A stretch of 64,000 nucleotides of DNA from Lineus longissimus. Taxonomy: Eukaryota > Nemertea > Pilidiophora > Heteronemertea > Lineidae. The stretch is taken from NCBI RefSeq assembly GCF_910592395.1, contig NC_088309.1:13644599-13708598 (forward strand). The letters run 5' to 3'. A program made the translations under genes and the position numbers. The notes below the pieces were generated by a model that had not been told where the DNA came from, ran no database searches, and saw nothing but the letters and a program-made list of their open reading frames with translations. Position 1 is the first letter of the stretch, and each line of letters begins with the position of its first letter. Below, one piece after another: positions 35,761-47,524 of the stretch.

Positions 35761-36491
35761 GCTCTGATGAGTTTGAACAAGCTGCAGGCTAGATGTTCAA
35801 TTCTCCCAAGGTCAAACACAAAAGCTGAGCTAACCCACTTTTTGATTCCTTTTTGTAATTTGTATGGCAGGAGTAATTTCAGTCAACCAAGCAGGTTATA
35901 AAAGTTTCCCATGAGTTTGTGGTTTACCATGCTGTTCTCCCATTCATAGCATATTGGGACAACCTGCATTCTTAACATATATAATAAATGATTTTACTTC
36001 CTTACAACATTCATTTTCAGGTCACATGACAGCCAGACCCTGTTAGCGAAAGATGAGCAAAATAGGTGGAATGCCTCTCAGCTGGATGTTTATAATAGGG
36101 CAGATAAGCTAATTGATTGCACTCCACGGCCTTCATCCTAGACATCTGCTATTGCACTACAGACACCACCTGCTGTGTTAGGTTTACCTGTCTTACTGGG
36201 TTCATTACATGATGTTATATAATGATGTGTCATAGATTGGTCAAGGAACAGTTGCTATATATCTTCAATGATTTTGATGCAGAGAAGCAGTGTATGCTTC
36301 TGCATTGGTTTCTATCTGATGTCCATGAAATTTCGTTCAAATATTGTAAGCTGAGGTAGAGATGATGATATTCATGAAGGAGTCTGTCATGAATGAACTG
36401 AAAACCTGATAGTGATAGTGGCTTCAAGGTGACCGAGGATGACTATCATAAGGCCAGAGTTTTCACTCCCGTCTACCCTTGGCCTTCTACC

Positions 36492-37543
36492 GGCTTGTGG
36501 TATTCGACTCGATGACTCGACGACGCGATGGCTCGATGACGCGATCGTTGCTATGGATTTTGCTAAAATACGGAATCCCATGATCCTGGTCTCCGGGCTA
36601 CCGCTGCAACAGCAGAGGTTTTAGCTCGGCCTTTCCCATACCCAGCTACGGTATGTGGAAGGATGTGCCCCCCCCCTCCCAGCCATGGCCACTGAAGATT
36701 GGTCCCCGCGATTGATTTTGATATTTAAAGGACTCGCGGAAGTTTCATAGCATGCAAAATGACCGGAGATTTAATTGACAAACAAGCTTCTTTCTAGTGG
36801 CCAATGTCAGATGTCATGTGGTAGTCTGTCAACAATCGGAATTTCGCATATGTGCAGTTTTTTAGACTCAGTCACTCAGTCTCTCTTCCGTCCCTTGACA
36901 TCTGCCCCCCCCCCCCATACATCAGCCCCTCTACATGCTTTCCGAAATTGGTGGCTTGCATTGGAACTAGCCTAACTTTTTCCCCATTGTCCGTCATTAA
37001 AGGCATTCAAGTGTGTTGGTCAACCATGACTATCTCCTTTGTCCCTCCACCACAGGCCTAGTTTCCCCTTATGACATCACTATTTCGGACACTCAGCGCC
37101 CCATTTCTGGAAAGGTGTATAGGACATTTAATATTGCCGTGCTGAACGGATATCCAGAGCCAACCTTGTCTCCAGGAACTCGCGTGTCATTTTAACATTG
37201 TAACTTCTGCTCGTAAAGAACCTGGGTAGGAGGTTGATCTGAACCAGCTATATTTAGGTGTATTCAGCTGTATTGACGGTAAAGATACCAGTGGCTTGCA
37301 TAGCAACATGGCGCATGGTTTTATCAAAAATGCGAACTTGTAGGAAACGAAAAATGGTCGGATTAGATACGGTGAAAACAGCTGGAAAGGGGTTGGTAAT
37401 GATCGGTTCTTTTTTATTTTCCTCCACTTATGATTCTATGTATAAATTACAGTCCAAGCAGTGATATTCTTTAAAAAGATTCCAACTTGATCACGTCATC
37501 GAGTCATCGCGTCGTCGAGTCATTGAGTCGAATACCACAAGCC
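36492..37543. mobile_element. Inverted-repeat element with 9-bp target duplication
   Basis: The terminal repeats are about 54 bp: GGCTTGTGGTATTCGACTC, then a run of (a)ctcga/cgatg/acgcga subrepeats (36492-36545), and the complement at 37490-37543. Exact 9-bp duplications CCTTCTACC flank it at 36483-36491 and 37544-37552. The interior has no recognised transposase. The 9-bp TSD suggests a Mutator-like non-autonomous element. It sits inside the Tc1-like transposon. Confidence 0.88.
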
Positions 37544-38679
37544 CCTTCTACCCACTTTCAACCCTCAGGAGTCACATTTTGCCTTCTTTATTCCTTGATC
37601 GTACTTGTAAACGCATGGACTGCACTGCCATATCTATAGGTCATTCACTGCAGATCCTCATAGAAAATCTCCACTGTATTCTGATCATAATTGCGCCACA
37701 GTTACACACCATTGCGTCACCAGTGGTTGTGGCCTGATCACTGCCCCAGGGAGGACTATTAGGATTAGCATGGATGAGTATAAATCTGTGTAAACATCAG
37801 TCATATGGCACAGTTAGAAAACGGAGGGCCGAGTTGACCACATCTTGACCCCCAAGCTTTTGAGATCGCTAAGTCACTCCACAAACCCTTGGCAGATTTG
37901 AAGTAATATTCCTGTTTGTCACTGTTAAAGTTCACCTTGGGATTTCACCCCAGACTGACCATAAAATTCCTAGGCCAAGGTCTGCATGGTCTGTGTGTTA
38001 ACAGAACAGGTAAAGATGAAACAGCATGCTTCATGCTAAACTGGACATCACATGATGATAGGCAGTATATCCACACCTGATGCATTGGAATTTTTTTAGC
38101 TTCAGTTGAAATTGGACGGATAGTTCTGACCTGGCTACAGGGAGTCTGTGTCAGTAAGTAGGCCACGCAATAGCATACATTATATAGGCTGTAGGGATGT
38201 GTTCTATTTGTAAGTTAGGTCGAGATAGAGGCAAGGCTGTAATATTGGCTCTAATTTTAGTTTTTAAAGTAACCCGCAAAAACCAAAAATTTTAATCTCG
38301 TTCATAATCGCTGCTTAGAGATATTCCCTTTAACAACACCACATTCTAAGCAGTAGCATGACATGACCCCCTAAGAAGAATGGTCCTAAGGGGTAAAAAG
38401 TTGTTTCAAAAGTTCAGCCAACATAACCACAAAGCAAACACATAAAAGTTACACCGTTGACCATTACTAAAGTCAATATCTTGTCAGCATATAAATAGGT
38501 AACACCTGCTGTGGCAAGCAGTCAGCCAGATATGCCAGAGGCGTTTAGACTATCTGTGATTACACCTCATTACCCTAATACCAAAATCATCGGGCAACTC
38601 AAAGAGAAACGCCAAGGCATCAATGCATTTGCCTTTGCAACCTAACGGGATCTGGCTGTAATGACCTATCCACAGGGCA

Positions 38680-38950
38680 AGAAATATTACAGTGTGCCTG
38701 CAAGAGCAGCCCTATTCTGTCATCGACTGGCCTCCCAAGGGCTGTGATATGAACCCGATTGAAAATGCTTGGGGAATAATGTCCAGAATTTTAATTATGA
38801 AGAAGTGCTTAATAATGATAATCTGTTGGAACGAATTAGGGAAATATGGAACTCGCTTGGGGTAGAGTATTTGGATGGGTTAGTGCAGTCGATGCCAAGA
38901 CGGATGCAAGCAGTCGTTGATGCTGAAGGAGGTCGGACCCGCTACTGACT
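38680..38950 (+). pseudogene. Tc1-like transposase, C-terminal part
   Basis: The frame reads VIDWPPKGCDMNPIENAWG (about 38718-38775), the conserved W-P...D/N-x-NPIEN-W box whose acidic residue completes the triad. After a frame slip it continues as LLERIREIWNSLGVEYLDGL and SMPRRMQAVVDAEGG to a stop at 38949. It lies within the same TA-bounded element, so I take it as the last exon of the transposase that starts at 34844. Confidence 0.7.
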
Positions 38951-39899
38951 GTTCTGAGTGAATGGAATATTACGTGCTGATCTGGAAGTTGTTTGAGCTG
39001 TAGTTTAGGTGATAAAAATAAAAACAGTTGTGTGCTGCATCATTATCTTTTTATCTTATTTTGCTCATCAAAGTCACAGTGCAGTGTTCGCAATGAAATT
39101 CCAAGGCCACAGTCATCCATATATAGCCCCACCCTCCCCACACTTTGAAAATAATTTGATCACAATAACAGAGAGAAAAATGCAGAAGCAGAACGAGACG
39201 GTAAACACTGGAGTATGTGGGGGTCTATAACCTCCCATACACATTAGAAATTTAAGTTGAACCTAATGTGCACCAGTTGAGTTAGCTTTTAGAATTTGGT
39301 GTAGCAACGAAAAATTCTTCAGTATGACAAGAACTCCATCATGTAAAACATTTTTTGAATCGTTCCTACTGCCTTGTCCTGACTTGTTCAGCCTACACAC
39401 TGTGGTAGGACACTGTTCAGTTACAGTCTGATTCATTCAAGTGGAGAAAGTTCCTGACCAGAGTGTGTATACCATATCAATAGGAGTTACAAAACTCACA
39501 GGCAGACGATGCCAGTAAGCAAGTTGGTCTGAGGGGTTATTATGTTGCTGAAAAGTCATGGTAATTGGGAGTATATTTTGGGCAAAAACCTCAAAAAGTG
39601 GTGCTTTCCAACAATTTTCTAACAACAAATCTGTGCTTAAAGTTGCTTTGGTTATTGTGTCCAGATGATGTTGCAAAAAAACGGCAGACACAATCTGCAG
39701 AGAAAAAAGTTTTAAAAACATGCCTCTGGAAAAAGGGTCATAACGTTTTTACCTAATTTACTATAGAAACCAATCCTATTGTAAATGATACGCAAGAAGT
39801 TTATCCGGATATGATAAAACTTTGGTTCCAGTTGGCTCAGTAGTTTTTGAGAAAATTGTAAAAAAGCTGGTGTCCTTAAACTTTCTTGCAAGGGTGTAC

Positions 39900-41338
39900 A
39901 TGGCCAAACAGACACCAGTTGGTATCACTACTTGTACCCTAGTTCGAAATTAATGGACTTGGATTCTGAAGTTTGGTTAACAAGTCATGACTATCCTGAT
40001 TGTTTTATTTGTTTGCAATGGACTTCTTGAGAGCAGAAATGATTGCATGGGAAATGACAGTACCAGAGTTTTTTGATGATTCAATGTGTTTTCAGGCTTA
40101 TTTAGCTTGAAGGTTATGCTTATATGTGATTTGTTGAAAGGGAAGCTATGGGAATAAATTGATGCAGCAAAATCAAATATTTTTTAAAACAAATTCATAC
40201 CAAGTTACATGACAAACAAATACTCGACAGCAAGGATATGATGAATATTCCTAGATAGTGCAGAAAATTGCATTTAATAAGCAGTTTGCGGGGGTAGCCA
40301 TGTTTGTTCAAATCTCCCGGGCGAATGACGTCATGGATGCAGTGGGGTTTTTTCATCAAGGCGAGTACTACTCGTTTCCACTAAGTTTCCAGACTTTTTT
40401 CTGCCCAGGTACCTTGGCTCAAACACATAGGGAACTAGACCTGCGCGTTCTTCTGCTGATGCACGGTTGTAATAGAAGGATTCATCGCCGGACGTCGATG
40501 AAGAACCCGAAGAAATTGAAGAACTGTCATCTGTCATTCCAAGCATTTGCTATTGTTCGAACAGCTGATTGTCACAATGGCTGCATCCATGACGTCATTG
40601 GCTCTCCGTTTGGAGGAGAGACCAGATTAAAATACTTGATTGAAATATAAGCAATTAAAATCATCCATGTCACTCATTAATGTTTGTTTATTTATAAAAC
40701 CAAGAGCCACAGTTGTTTTTAAGAATACGCAGTTTACGTAGATGTTAGGGTTGTAACTGTTGGTCGAATGGGGAATCATTCTCATAGCTTCCCTTTAAAA
40801 AATGTGCGGTCAGTGGAAACCAGAGCAACGTCAACTTTCAAATTTTTAGAAATTTCACTACTTTTAAATTTCACCATATCATATGATGACTTTGAAAATT
40901 TGGCTGCTGGTGCCTAGTAATATAATATCTTTTCATATTCAGATTCAGAGGGAATACGGGTGCAGGAGATTTTCTGGAAGTAAGTATTCAGGTCTAATTT
41001 TGACTCCTGGTCCAGATGACCTTCTGGTCTGTTTATGGGGCCGTTTTCAATTTCCACACCCTGCACCAAAGCAGATTTGACTTTTTTGGCATTATCAGAC
41101 CAACTGTATCATTCTTGGCATCAAAGATAAGCTACTTTTATACTCCCTGTTGCTTAGTGTACATGAGAATATCCTCTTGACAGTAATAATATATTTTGTT
41201 CCCCCCCCCCATTCCAACCTTAAGAGTTGTATCATCCAGCATTAGATGCTGTCACAAGGTTAGTGAAATGATGCCATCCTGATGTTCCTTTGATTATGTT
41301 TCTATCCTAACTTCACTGTCTTGTATCATTCCCTCTAG
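39900..41338. other. Intronic sequence with one candidate exon
   Basis: Apart from the - strand exon candidate at 40415-40546 and its inverted CRE flanks, no feature is recognised. A C-run (ccccccccccc) lies at 41201-41210. Confidence 0.4.
40415..40546 (-). CDS. Candidate first exon, Ser-rich with a YVFEP motif
   Basis: On the - strand an ATG at 40546 opens a Ser/Asp-rich start (MLGMTDDSSSISSG) that leads to RAGLVPYVFEPR and then a donor, CAAG|gtacct. (R/V)PY(M/V)FEP motifs are common in transposon-associated and P2X7-like proteins of marine invertebrates. It is bracketed by inverted copies of AATGACGTCATGGATGCAG (40325-40343 and 40581-40599). Function unknown. Confidence 0.35.
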
Positions 41339-41500
41339 CTCGTCGTCCCAATCGTGCCTCCATTGAAGAAGAGCCCGAGTGGTTCACTGGGGGACCTCAC
41401 TCGCAGTCGGACACCATCGAACTGCGTGGCTTTGAGGATGAATCTTCCCAGGATGGTGATGATTACCGTGAGGATGATCATGGAGAAACAAACCGTCAGA
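41339..41500 (+). CDS. EIF4ENIF1: 4E-T exon (EPEWF and TIEL motifs, DDX6-binding region)
   Basis: The acceptor is 'attccctctag' at 41338 and the donor is CAGA|gtaagt after 41500; phase 1 in and phase 1 out. The 54 codons contain EEEPEWFTGGPHSQSDTIEL followed by RGFEDE and an acidic tail. Vertebrate 4E-T has EEEPEWFSAGPTSQSETIELTGFDD at this point. Its conserved Cup-homology region, with the IEL segment, binds the C-terminal RecA lobe of the helicase DDX6. The TIEL core is intact, so DDX6 binding is expected. Confidence 0.95.
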
Positions 41501-41723
41501 GTAAGTTTTTGCAGGATATCTGTCGATATCATCATCACTTGCCAGTATCGGCTAAGCCCAGATTATAATGAGTTCATTTAATATATTACATTATTAGGTT
41601 TGCGAAATATGTGCCAATCTGCATTGTCAGGCGTCAGGCGTCGGATGTCAGGCATCTGTAAACTTTTCGTTCCCACTTATATTAAGGAGAGCACTTTTAG
41701 CAATAACCACGAAACTTTTTTTG

Positions 41724-42286
41724 TTGGTTGACCTTTACTAAAGGAAGGTTCCTTTGTAAAACGGGCTCGTTCTCATTATGGCCTCCAGGCGGCGTGCTTG
41801 AAATTGGTTTGCGTCAATTTCGAGGAGAACTGTTTGTCCGATCAAATTCATTTTTTGTATGTACGTTGGGGGTGACTAGAGGAAGGTTCCTTTCCAAAAC
41901 AGGCTCATTGTGATTCTCATTATGGCCACCAGGGTGGCGTGCTTGAAATTGGTTTCCGTCAATTTCGAGGAGAACTGTTTGTCCGATGAAATTTATTTTT
42001 GTTATGTACGTTGTGGGTGACTAGAGGAAAGTTCCTAACAAAACAGGCTCGTCCAGATTGTCAATATGGCCACCAGGGCAGCGTGCTTGAAATTGGTTTC
42101 CGTCAATTTCGAGGAGAACTGTTTGTCCGATCAAATTTATTTTTGTTATGTACGTTGTGGGTGACGAGAGGAAGGTTCCTTTCCAAAACAGGCTCGTCCA
42201 GATTGTCAATATGGCCACCAGGGCGGCGTGCTTGAAATCGGTTTCCATCAATTTCGAGGAGAACCGTTCGTCGGATCAAATTCATT
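41724..42286 (+). repeat. Tandem array of four ~145-bp units
   Basis: Each unit has 'gtgactagaggaaggttcctttccaaaac', 'atatggccaccagggcggcgtgcttgaaat' and 'gtcaatttcgaggagaactgtttgtccgat'. Unit starts lie at about 41725, 41871, 42014 and 42160. A single related unit is at 44540-44690. The array leads directly into a copy of the repeat at positions 1-260. Confidence 0.85.
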
Positions 42287-43030
42287 TTTAACCAGGTTTT
42301 CGAAGAAAATTCTGGCGGTCGGGCGTCCGGGCGTCACACTGATAACTTTAAAACGACTTGAGATTTTCTTTTGAAATTTTTTGGACATGTTGCTTGTAAG
42401 AAGACGTTGTTTCCTTTCGATATTCAGCATGGTTTGATTCTTGATTTGGCCACCAGGGGGCAAAAACAGAAAACACAAATAGTGCAATATGTTTATTAAT
42501 AATGATCCGTTTTCAATAAAAATGTTTATGGTAGGTACTCCTAGCAAGGATACATCACATATCGTACAGGTTTTGATTTGACCTTCTTTTCAAGGTCACA
42601 GAGGTCAAATGGCGTAAATTGGTTGTTAGGCTGTAACTATGGCATGTTTCTAAACTGCAATGACTATTGATCTCAAATTTCATATACATGTATCCCTAGG
42701 TCAGGTAATCTCAGGGACCGAAGTTCGTTCCAGTCTGATTCACCACTTGGCCACCAGGGGACAAAATCCAAAAACCTTAAAAATGCGATTGTTGCTTATC
42801 CACTCACCAGATTGCCACCAATTTGATATCATGGGTACATCTAACCACCATACAGTATATGCCACACAGCTTTTTGATTTGACCTAATATTTTAAGGTCA
42901 CAGAGGTCAATGTTCGGCAGGGTTACGAACTTGGCACGGTTTGTTGTTACTTCAGCTACCAACTTCATACCTTGCATAAACGTGTACTAGATGAATGCCT
43001 TCTAAACTCCCAATTTTCAGGCTGATCGGA
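42287..43030 (+). repeat. Family A-type units
   Basis: CTCF-like core at 42450-42461 and perfect DR3 motifs at 42593-42607 and 42895-42909, with 'ggctgtaactatggcatgtttc' between. No family A 3' end is present; the units run into Helentron coding remnants. Confidence 0.7.
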
Positions 43031-43059
43031 CATCCAATATGGCCACCAGTCAGTGTGAC

Positions 43060-44103
43060 CCCAAAGTCATCGAAGTGTTCTGTGGGTCACTTACACCGAT
43101 CCAGAAATTGGTGAAGCTGCTAGGCATAGAAACAAACATTTGTATGCTCCAAATACTGTCATCAATCGACGCTGGACTCCACTATTTCAAGTCAGGCGGC
43201 AGTTTCAAGTTGGAAAGTACAAAAATGTTAAGAGTAATGCGCTGACAATTTCCCATCAAACCAGCTGCATCAATCACCATTCACAAATCCCAAGGTGTGT
43301 CTCTCACAGAAGTGATCATCTCGTTTGAAGGGAAAATACTCCAAGGTCTACATCTTTTGAACTTTCCCACATCAAAAATCAAAGTTGACGAAAGAGTCAA
43401 AAAAGAAATAAAGCTTCTCCGAACAGACAGACAACTCAGCATTGCCACATTCCCTCCAATAACAGATGACACACTGCTGATAGTGTGTCATAATGCACGG
43501 TCACTGCATAAACATATCAGAGACTTAAACTCTGATCACAGAATCAAGAGTACAGATGTCCTCATCATTCAGGAAACATGGGCACTTGACACTGATTCAA
43601 TGGATGAGTACAACATTCCATAATTTTTGCCCCCTCTCCCAGTTTACCACTGTACACAAAAGGATCATCGCCCACACTGTGGGATCTTCATCTACCTAAA
43701 GCCACATGTGTCTATCAACCCATCTCACCAATATGTTTCATCAGGTTAAGAAGCCATCCATCTTACAATCACTCATCCCCAACAGAACATAGACCTTGTG
43801 ACAATTTACTGCCACTCTCCAGGCAGTGTTACCAAAGTCAAGCAAGCAATGGCAAACCTTCCACTCTCAACACCCAACATGATATTATTAGGAGACTTCG
43901 ACATGGACCACTTAAAATGTGCCAATGTAAACACTCTTCAACAATACCTACATGCAAATTTCAATGCAAAATCAACAGGGTTACAAGAAACAACTGATTA
44001 TCACTCAGGACTAGATCATATATATACCTCAATGAAAGAATATCAGTCGGGCGTCCTAGAAACATATTGGAGTGACCACAAAATGATATGGTTACAACTC
44101 TAA
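43060..44103 (+). pseudogene. Helentron remnant: helicase C-terminus fused to endonuclease
   Basis: After a short decayed stretch (RRQFQVGKYKNVKSNALTIS, 43196-43255) a frame at 43256 reads PAASITIHKSQGVSLTEVII. This is the Pif1-type helicase motif V region, then GLHLLNF and KIKVDERVKKEIKLLR. The usual motif VI (ALSRV) is deleted. The same frame passes without a break into an APE-like endonuclease: LLIVCHNARSLHKHI, VLIIQETWAL (catalytic Glu) and, after a stop at 43621, VTIYCHSPGS, ILLGDFDMD and YWSDHKMIWL (catalytic SDH). A helicase followed by such an endonuclease is the signature of Helentrons (Helitron2). The Rep domain and N-terminus are absent. Confidence 0.8.
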
Positions 44104-44539
44104 ACTGTTACTGATGCCAACCATATATACCAGGTAATTAAACTTCATTTCCTCTCCTTCATTCTAACCCATCAGGTAACTACATATAAATCATTTTTTA
44201 CACTTCCATATCCCGGGCTGCGCGCATCCCTCTGCCTGCTCTGTTTTCACCAAACCACAGCCGGAGGGACACCCATGGAGTTCACCTCGTGACCAGGCTA
44301 CCATATTACAAGTCAGATCAAACCACCTTGCTACCATATTGGAAGCCACATTAAACCAAATATTCCCATTCAGGTAGAAATCATCAAGAACGACCAACAT
44401 ATCAAATATGAGCATGCTCGGTTAAGTCTTTCCCGAAATCTAATTTACTAAAAACACTTCTTCATTTTAGCCTCCACCTCACTTTATTCACAATTTCACT
44501 TCAAAAACCTGGTTATTTGCCACGCCCGGCGTGCTTCTT

Positions 44540-44690
44540 GTTGGTATGTACGTTGGGGGTGACTAGAGGAAGGTTCCTTTCGAAAACAGGCTTGTTTCAA
44601 TTGTCAATATGGCCACCAGGGTGACGTGCTTGAAATCGGTTTCCGTCAATTGCGAGAAACATTTTTCTGATCAAATTCTTTTTATGCCCC
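44540..44690 (+). repeat. Single unit related to the 41724-42286 array
   Basis: It reads 'gtacgttgggggtgactagaggaaggttcc', 'atatggccaccagggtgacg', 'cgtcaattgcgag'. Just after it, 44690-44730 has 'atgccccgccaattcg...gcattgcggaagcattatg', which looks like another palindromic element start. Confidence 0.65.
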
Positions 44691-44839
44691 GCCAATTCGT
44701 AATGCATTGCGGAAGCATTATGTTTTACTGATGTCCGTTCGTCCTGTCCGTGCGTCGGGCCGTCTGTGCATCCATTAGCCGTCTGTAATCTTTTCGTTTC
44801 CGCCCATTTTAATGAGAACGCTTTAAGTAATAACAATGT

Positions 44840-45655
44840 AACTTTTTAATTGGGTAGAAAAAGAAAACGTGTACAGCGGACATTACAGACCAATAACTCT
44901 TTCACGATGTCAACTAAACCAGTCAGCTATGACACCAGCTGCCCGGGGTTGTCTGAAAAACACTTCACTTACCTAATACACCAACTCAATGTGCTCACGG
45001 GGGCATATGCCATGCCTTCCGTTGCTCTTGTTCAAATTTGATTACCGTAGAATAGAAAATTTTTGTGGCATAAAATTTTCACGATTGTCCAACGATGGAG
45101 ATGTATTCGCAGCTGAATATTTTCGTGAAATAAGGGAATTCATTTTTGGAAAAAAACAAACCGATCGACCTTAAGGTCACAATTGGATTGGGTTGAGTGT
45201 TATTTTCGCGAATGGCTAATGAGAATGAAGTGACTGCATTCTGCCTAGCTAAGATGGCTTAGAATGTGCAGAATCCTTTTAAACATTAGGAACTGGACGC
45301 AATTTTGTTGGGAGGAGTTGATGCTTATCAAAACACAACCAGCACTTCAATGGAGAAAGGCAGATCTGCACTCATATGGAAGTATATTGGAAGTTTTACG
45401 AAAATCAATAACGCAATTCTAAGAATAAATTTCCCGACATCGAAATTATCCTCAAAACTAAGAAATAAATTGCAATAAATATATAAAACGTACACACATG
45501 AATTTTGGCGAAAAACGCCATATTTGTCAATAACGTTCTATAATTTTACAATTTGGCTTTCTCATGGGGAAGGGTGAGCTTATAAATACAACTTTTCTAA
45601 TTGACGGGTTATTTCCACGACTGCCGTGTACCGAGTAGGGAAAATGACCTTGTGT
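44840..45655. other. Intronic sequence, nothing recognised
   Basis: AT-rich; no exon, no recognised element ends. Confidence 0.4.
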
Positions 45656-45663
45656 CCATTTTT

Positions 45664-46615
45664 GGCTCACCGTAGGGGAGTCTATACAATTCCGCAGTGT
45701 CCGTCGTTGATGTCTGTATCCTGTTTCAAGAATTATGGCATGATCTTTGTCCGCTATGGCTATGAATTTGAAACTTTGTACACAGTCCCCCCCCCCCCCC
45801 GCCCTGGCCAGGAGTCGACACTGAATTTTGGTCAGATCTGATTCTTGACTTGGCCACCAGGGTGCCAAGAGTGGAAATATAAAAAGTGTGATAAAAATTG
45901 GCTGTTGAGTGTAACTATGGCACGTTTCTTAACCGCTAAAGCTAAGAATTTGAAATTTAGTACGCATGACTCCCTACGCCATATAATTACGGTCTGCTCT
46001 GATTCTCTCGACTTGGCCACCAGGGGACCAAAACTAGAAAAAAGGTGAAAAGTTCAATATCTCGCTTAATAGTGACTTGCTTTCAATGATATTTTTATTG
46101 TTGGTACTCAGAGCAAGGATACATCATATATCCTTTGGGTTTTTGATTTGACCTAAATTTCAATTTGCCATTTGAGTGTAACTGTTGCCCGTTTGTCGTT
46201 TCTTACCCGCTAAAACTATGAACTTGAAATTCATTTCACCTGACTCCCTATGTCTTGTCACCCCTCTTGACACCAAATTTCGGTCTGATCTGATTCTTGA
46301 CTTGGTAACCAGGGGCCAAATATAAAAAAGGTAAAAAGTGCAATATCTTTCTTATCAGTGACTAGTTTTCGATGATATTTTTATTTTAGGTACTCCGAGG
46401 AAGGATACATCACATATCTGATGGGGTTTTGATTTGACCTAGTTTTCAAGGTCACAGAGGTCAAATGGTGTTAATTGTCCGTTTGAGTGTAACTATGGTA
46501 CGTTTCTTAACCGCTAGAGCTATGAACATGAAACTTTGTGCACCGGATCCCCAGGTCATATTACCTTTGACAACGAATTTCAGTCCAAACTGATTCTCGA
46601 CTTGGCCTCCAGTGA
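45664..46615 (+). mobile_element. Helentron-like family A element, 3' end lost
   Basis: It opens with a T-run, GGCTCACCGTAGGGGAGTC and 'gtccgtcg'. A 15-base C-run (about 45787-45801) and three diverged units follow, with a perfect DR3 at 46449-46463 and near-match CTCF-like cores at 45854 and 46017. Similarity ends at 46615 without the GGTGAGC end. Confidence 0.6.
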
Positions 46616-47059
46616 CCGTTTTCATGAAGGTACGTAAGTCAAAATGGGGCACCTAAAATGCATCTTGCGTTCAGGTGGGTACTTACTTAAGATAAGTCAT
46701 ATTCATAAACATGTTTAAGTCATGTGGACCACTCAAATTGAATCTTAGATTTGAGACACCTCCGGGGCAGTCATAACTCTAAGTGGACTGGTTCTTTCAG
46801 TTCATTTTGAGCATTGCGGTCGTCGGAAATTATTTTATTGGTGTTGGCTTGGCAACATGAAATTGCACACAGGCGTGCAATTCGCAGGGAAAGGTTTTTT
46901 TTCATGATCACCTTCATCCACTGGACTTCTAAAACGACTTTATATCAGCGATATCGGTTGGATCAGGAAGGTGCTTGCGACTCTTCGGTTTTACAATTTT
47001 TACGCTTGCGGATCATTCCAACAGGTTACTTGTGATACTGTCCACATTCCCTAACCAAC

Positions 47060-47360
47060 CATGAGTCGAGTAACTGCGGAGGTAAGAACCTCACTAATCC
47101 AAATTTCCGAAACAAGATGACATTCCTCAATTATATGTTTTTATTGCCAGATTCCTCGATTTCACTATGTTATCGGTGTGGTCGATCGTATGCATACAAG
47201 GTATTTGGATTCTAGGACCGTCGTTTCACGGATAGAGATATATGTAAACAGAGGAAGCTGGTATTCTATCAATGTGCAGGTTGTTTTTGATGCACATTTT
47301 GGGTTCATCAATGTTGAAGCTAGATGGCCATGTTGCACCCACAACTCCGTTGTGCTCTGA
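47060..47360 (+). pseudogene. Harbinger (PIF) transposase fragment
   Basis: The frame at about 47150-47358 reads FHYVIGVVDRMHTR (first catalytic Asp of the DDE_4 domain), YVNRGSWYSINVQVVFDAHF (second Asp) and FINVEARWPCCTHNSVVL to a stop. The I.A.D.TH, Y.NRKG.HSINVQ...D and ARWPGSTHDS order is diagnostic of HARBI1-like transposases. A possible short upstream exon (MSRVTAE|gtaaga) lies at 47062-47082. The remaining N- and C-terminal parts are missing. Confidence 0.75.
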
Positions 47361-47524
47361 TAAAATGCAGCAACAGATATTTTTGAACCATAACATCCTG
47401 GGCAACGATGATACAATTGTGTACAGATAATGCTTTATAATTTGCATATTTGAATGCCCACGATCAATGAATAATAAATTAATTTATTGCAGATATGAAC
47501 AAGAAATATGACACGGGTACCTGA

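Larger units (their letters stand above)
33504..39896 (+). mobile_element. Tc1-like transposon bounded by TA, enlarged by nested insertions
   Basis: The left end, CACCCTTG..GGAAAGTTTGAGGACACCAG (33504 onward), and right end (complement, ending at 39896) are inverse copies. Similarity extends inward about 220 bp clearly and further with gaps. Both are flanked by TA (33502-33503 and 39897-39898), the Tc1/mariner target duplication. The pattern '(A)AAGTTT(A/G)AGGACACC' is typical of Tc1 ends. Transposase pieces lie inside on the + strand. At 6.4 kb it is four times the usual Tc1 length; part of the excess is the 1052-bp element at 36492-37543. Confidence 0.75.
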
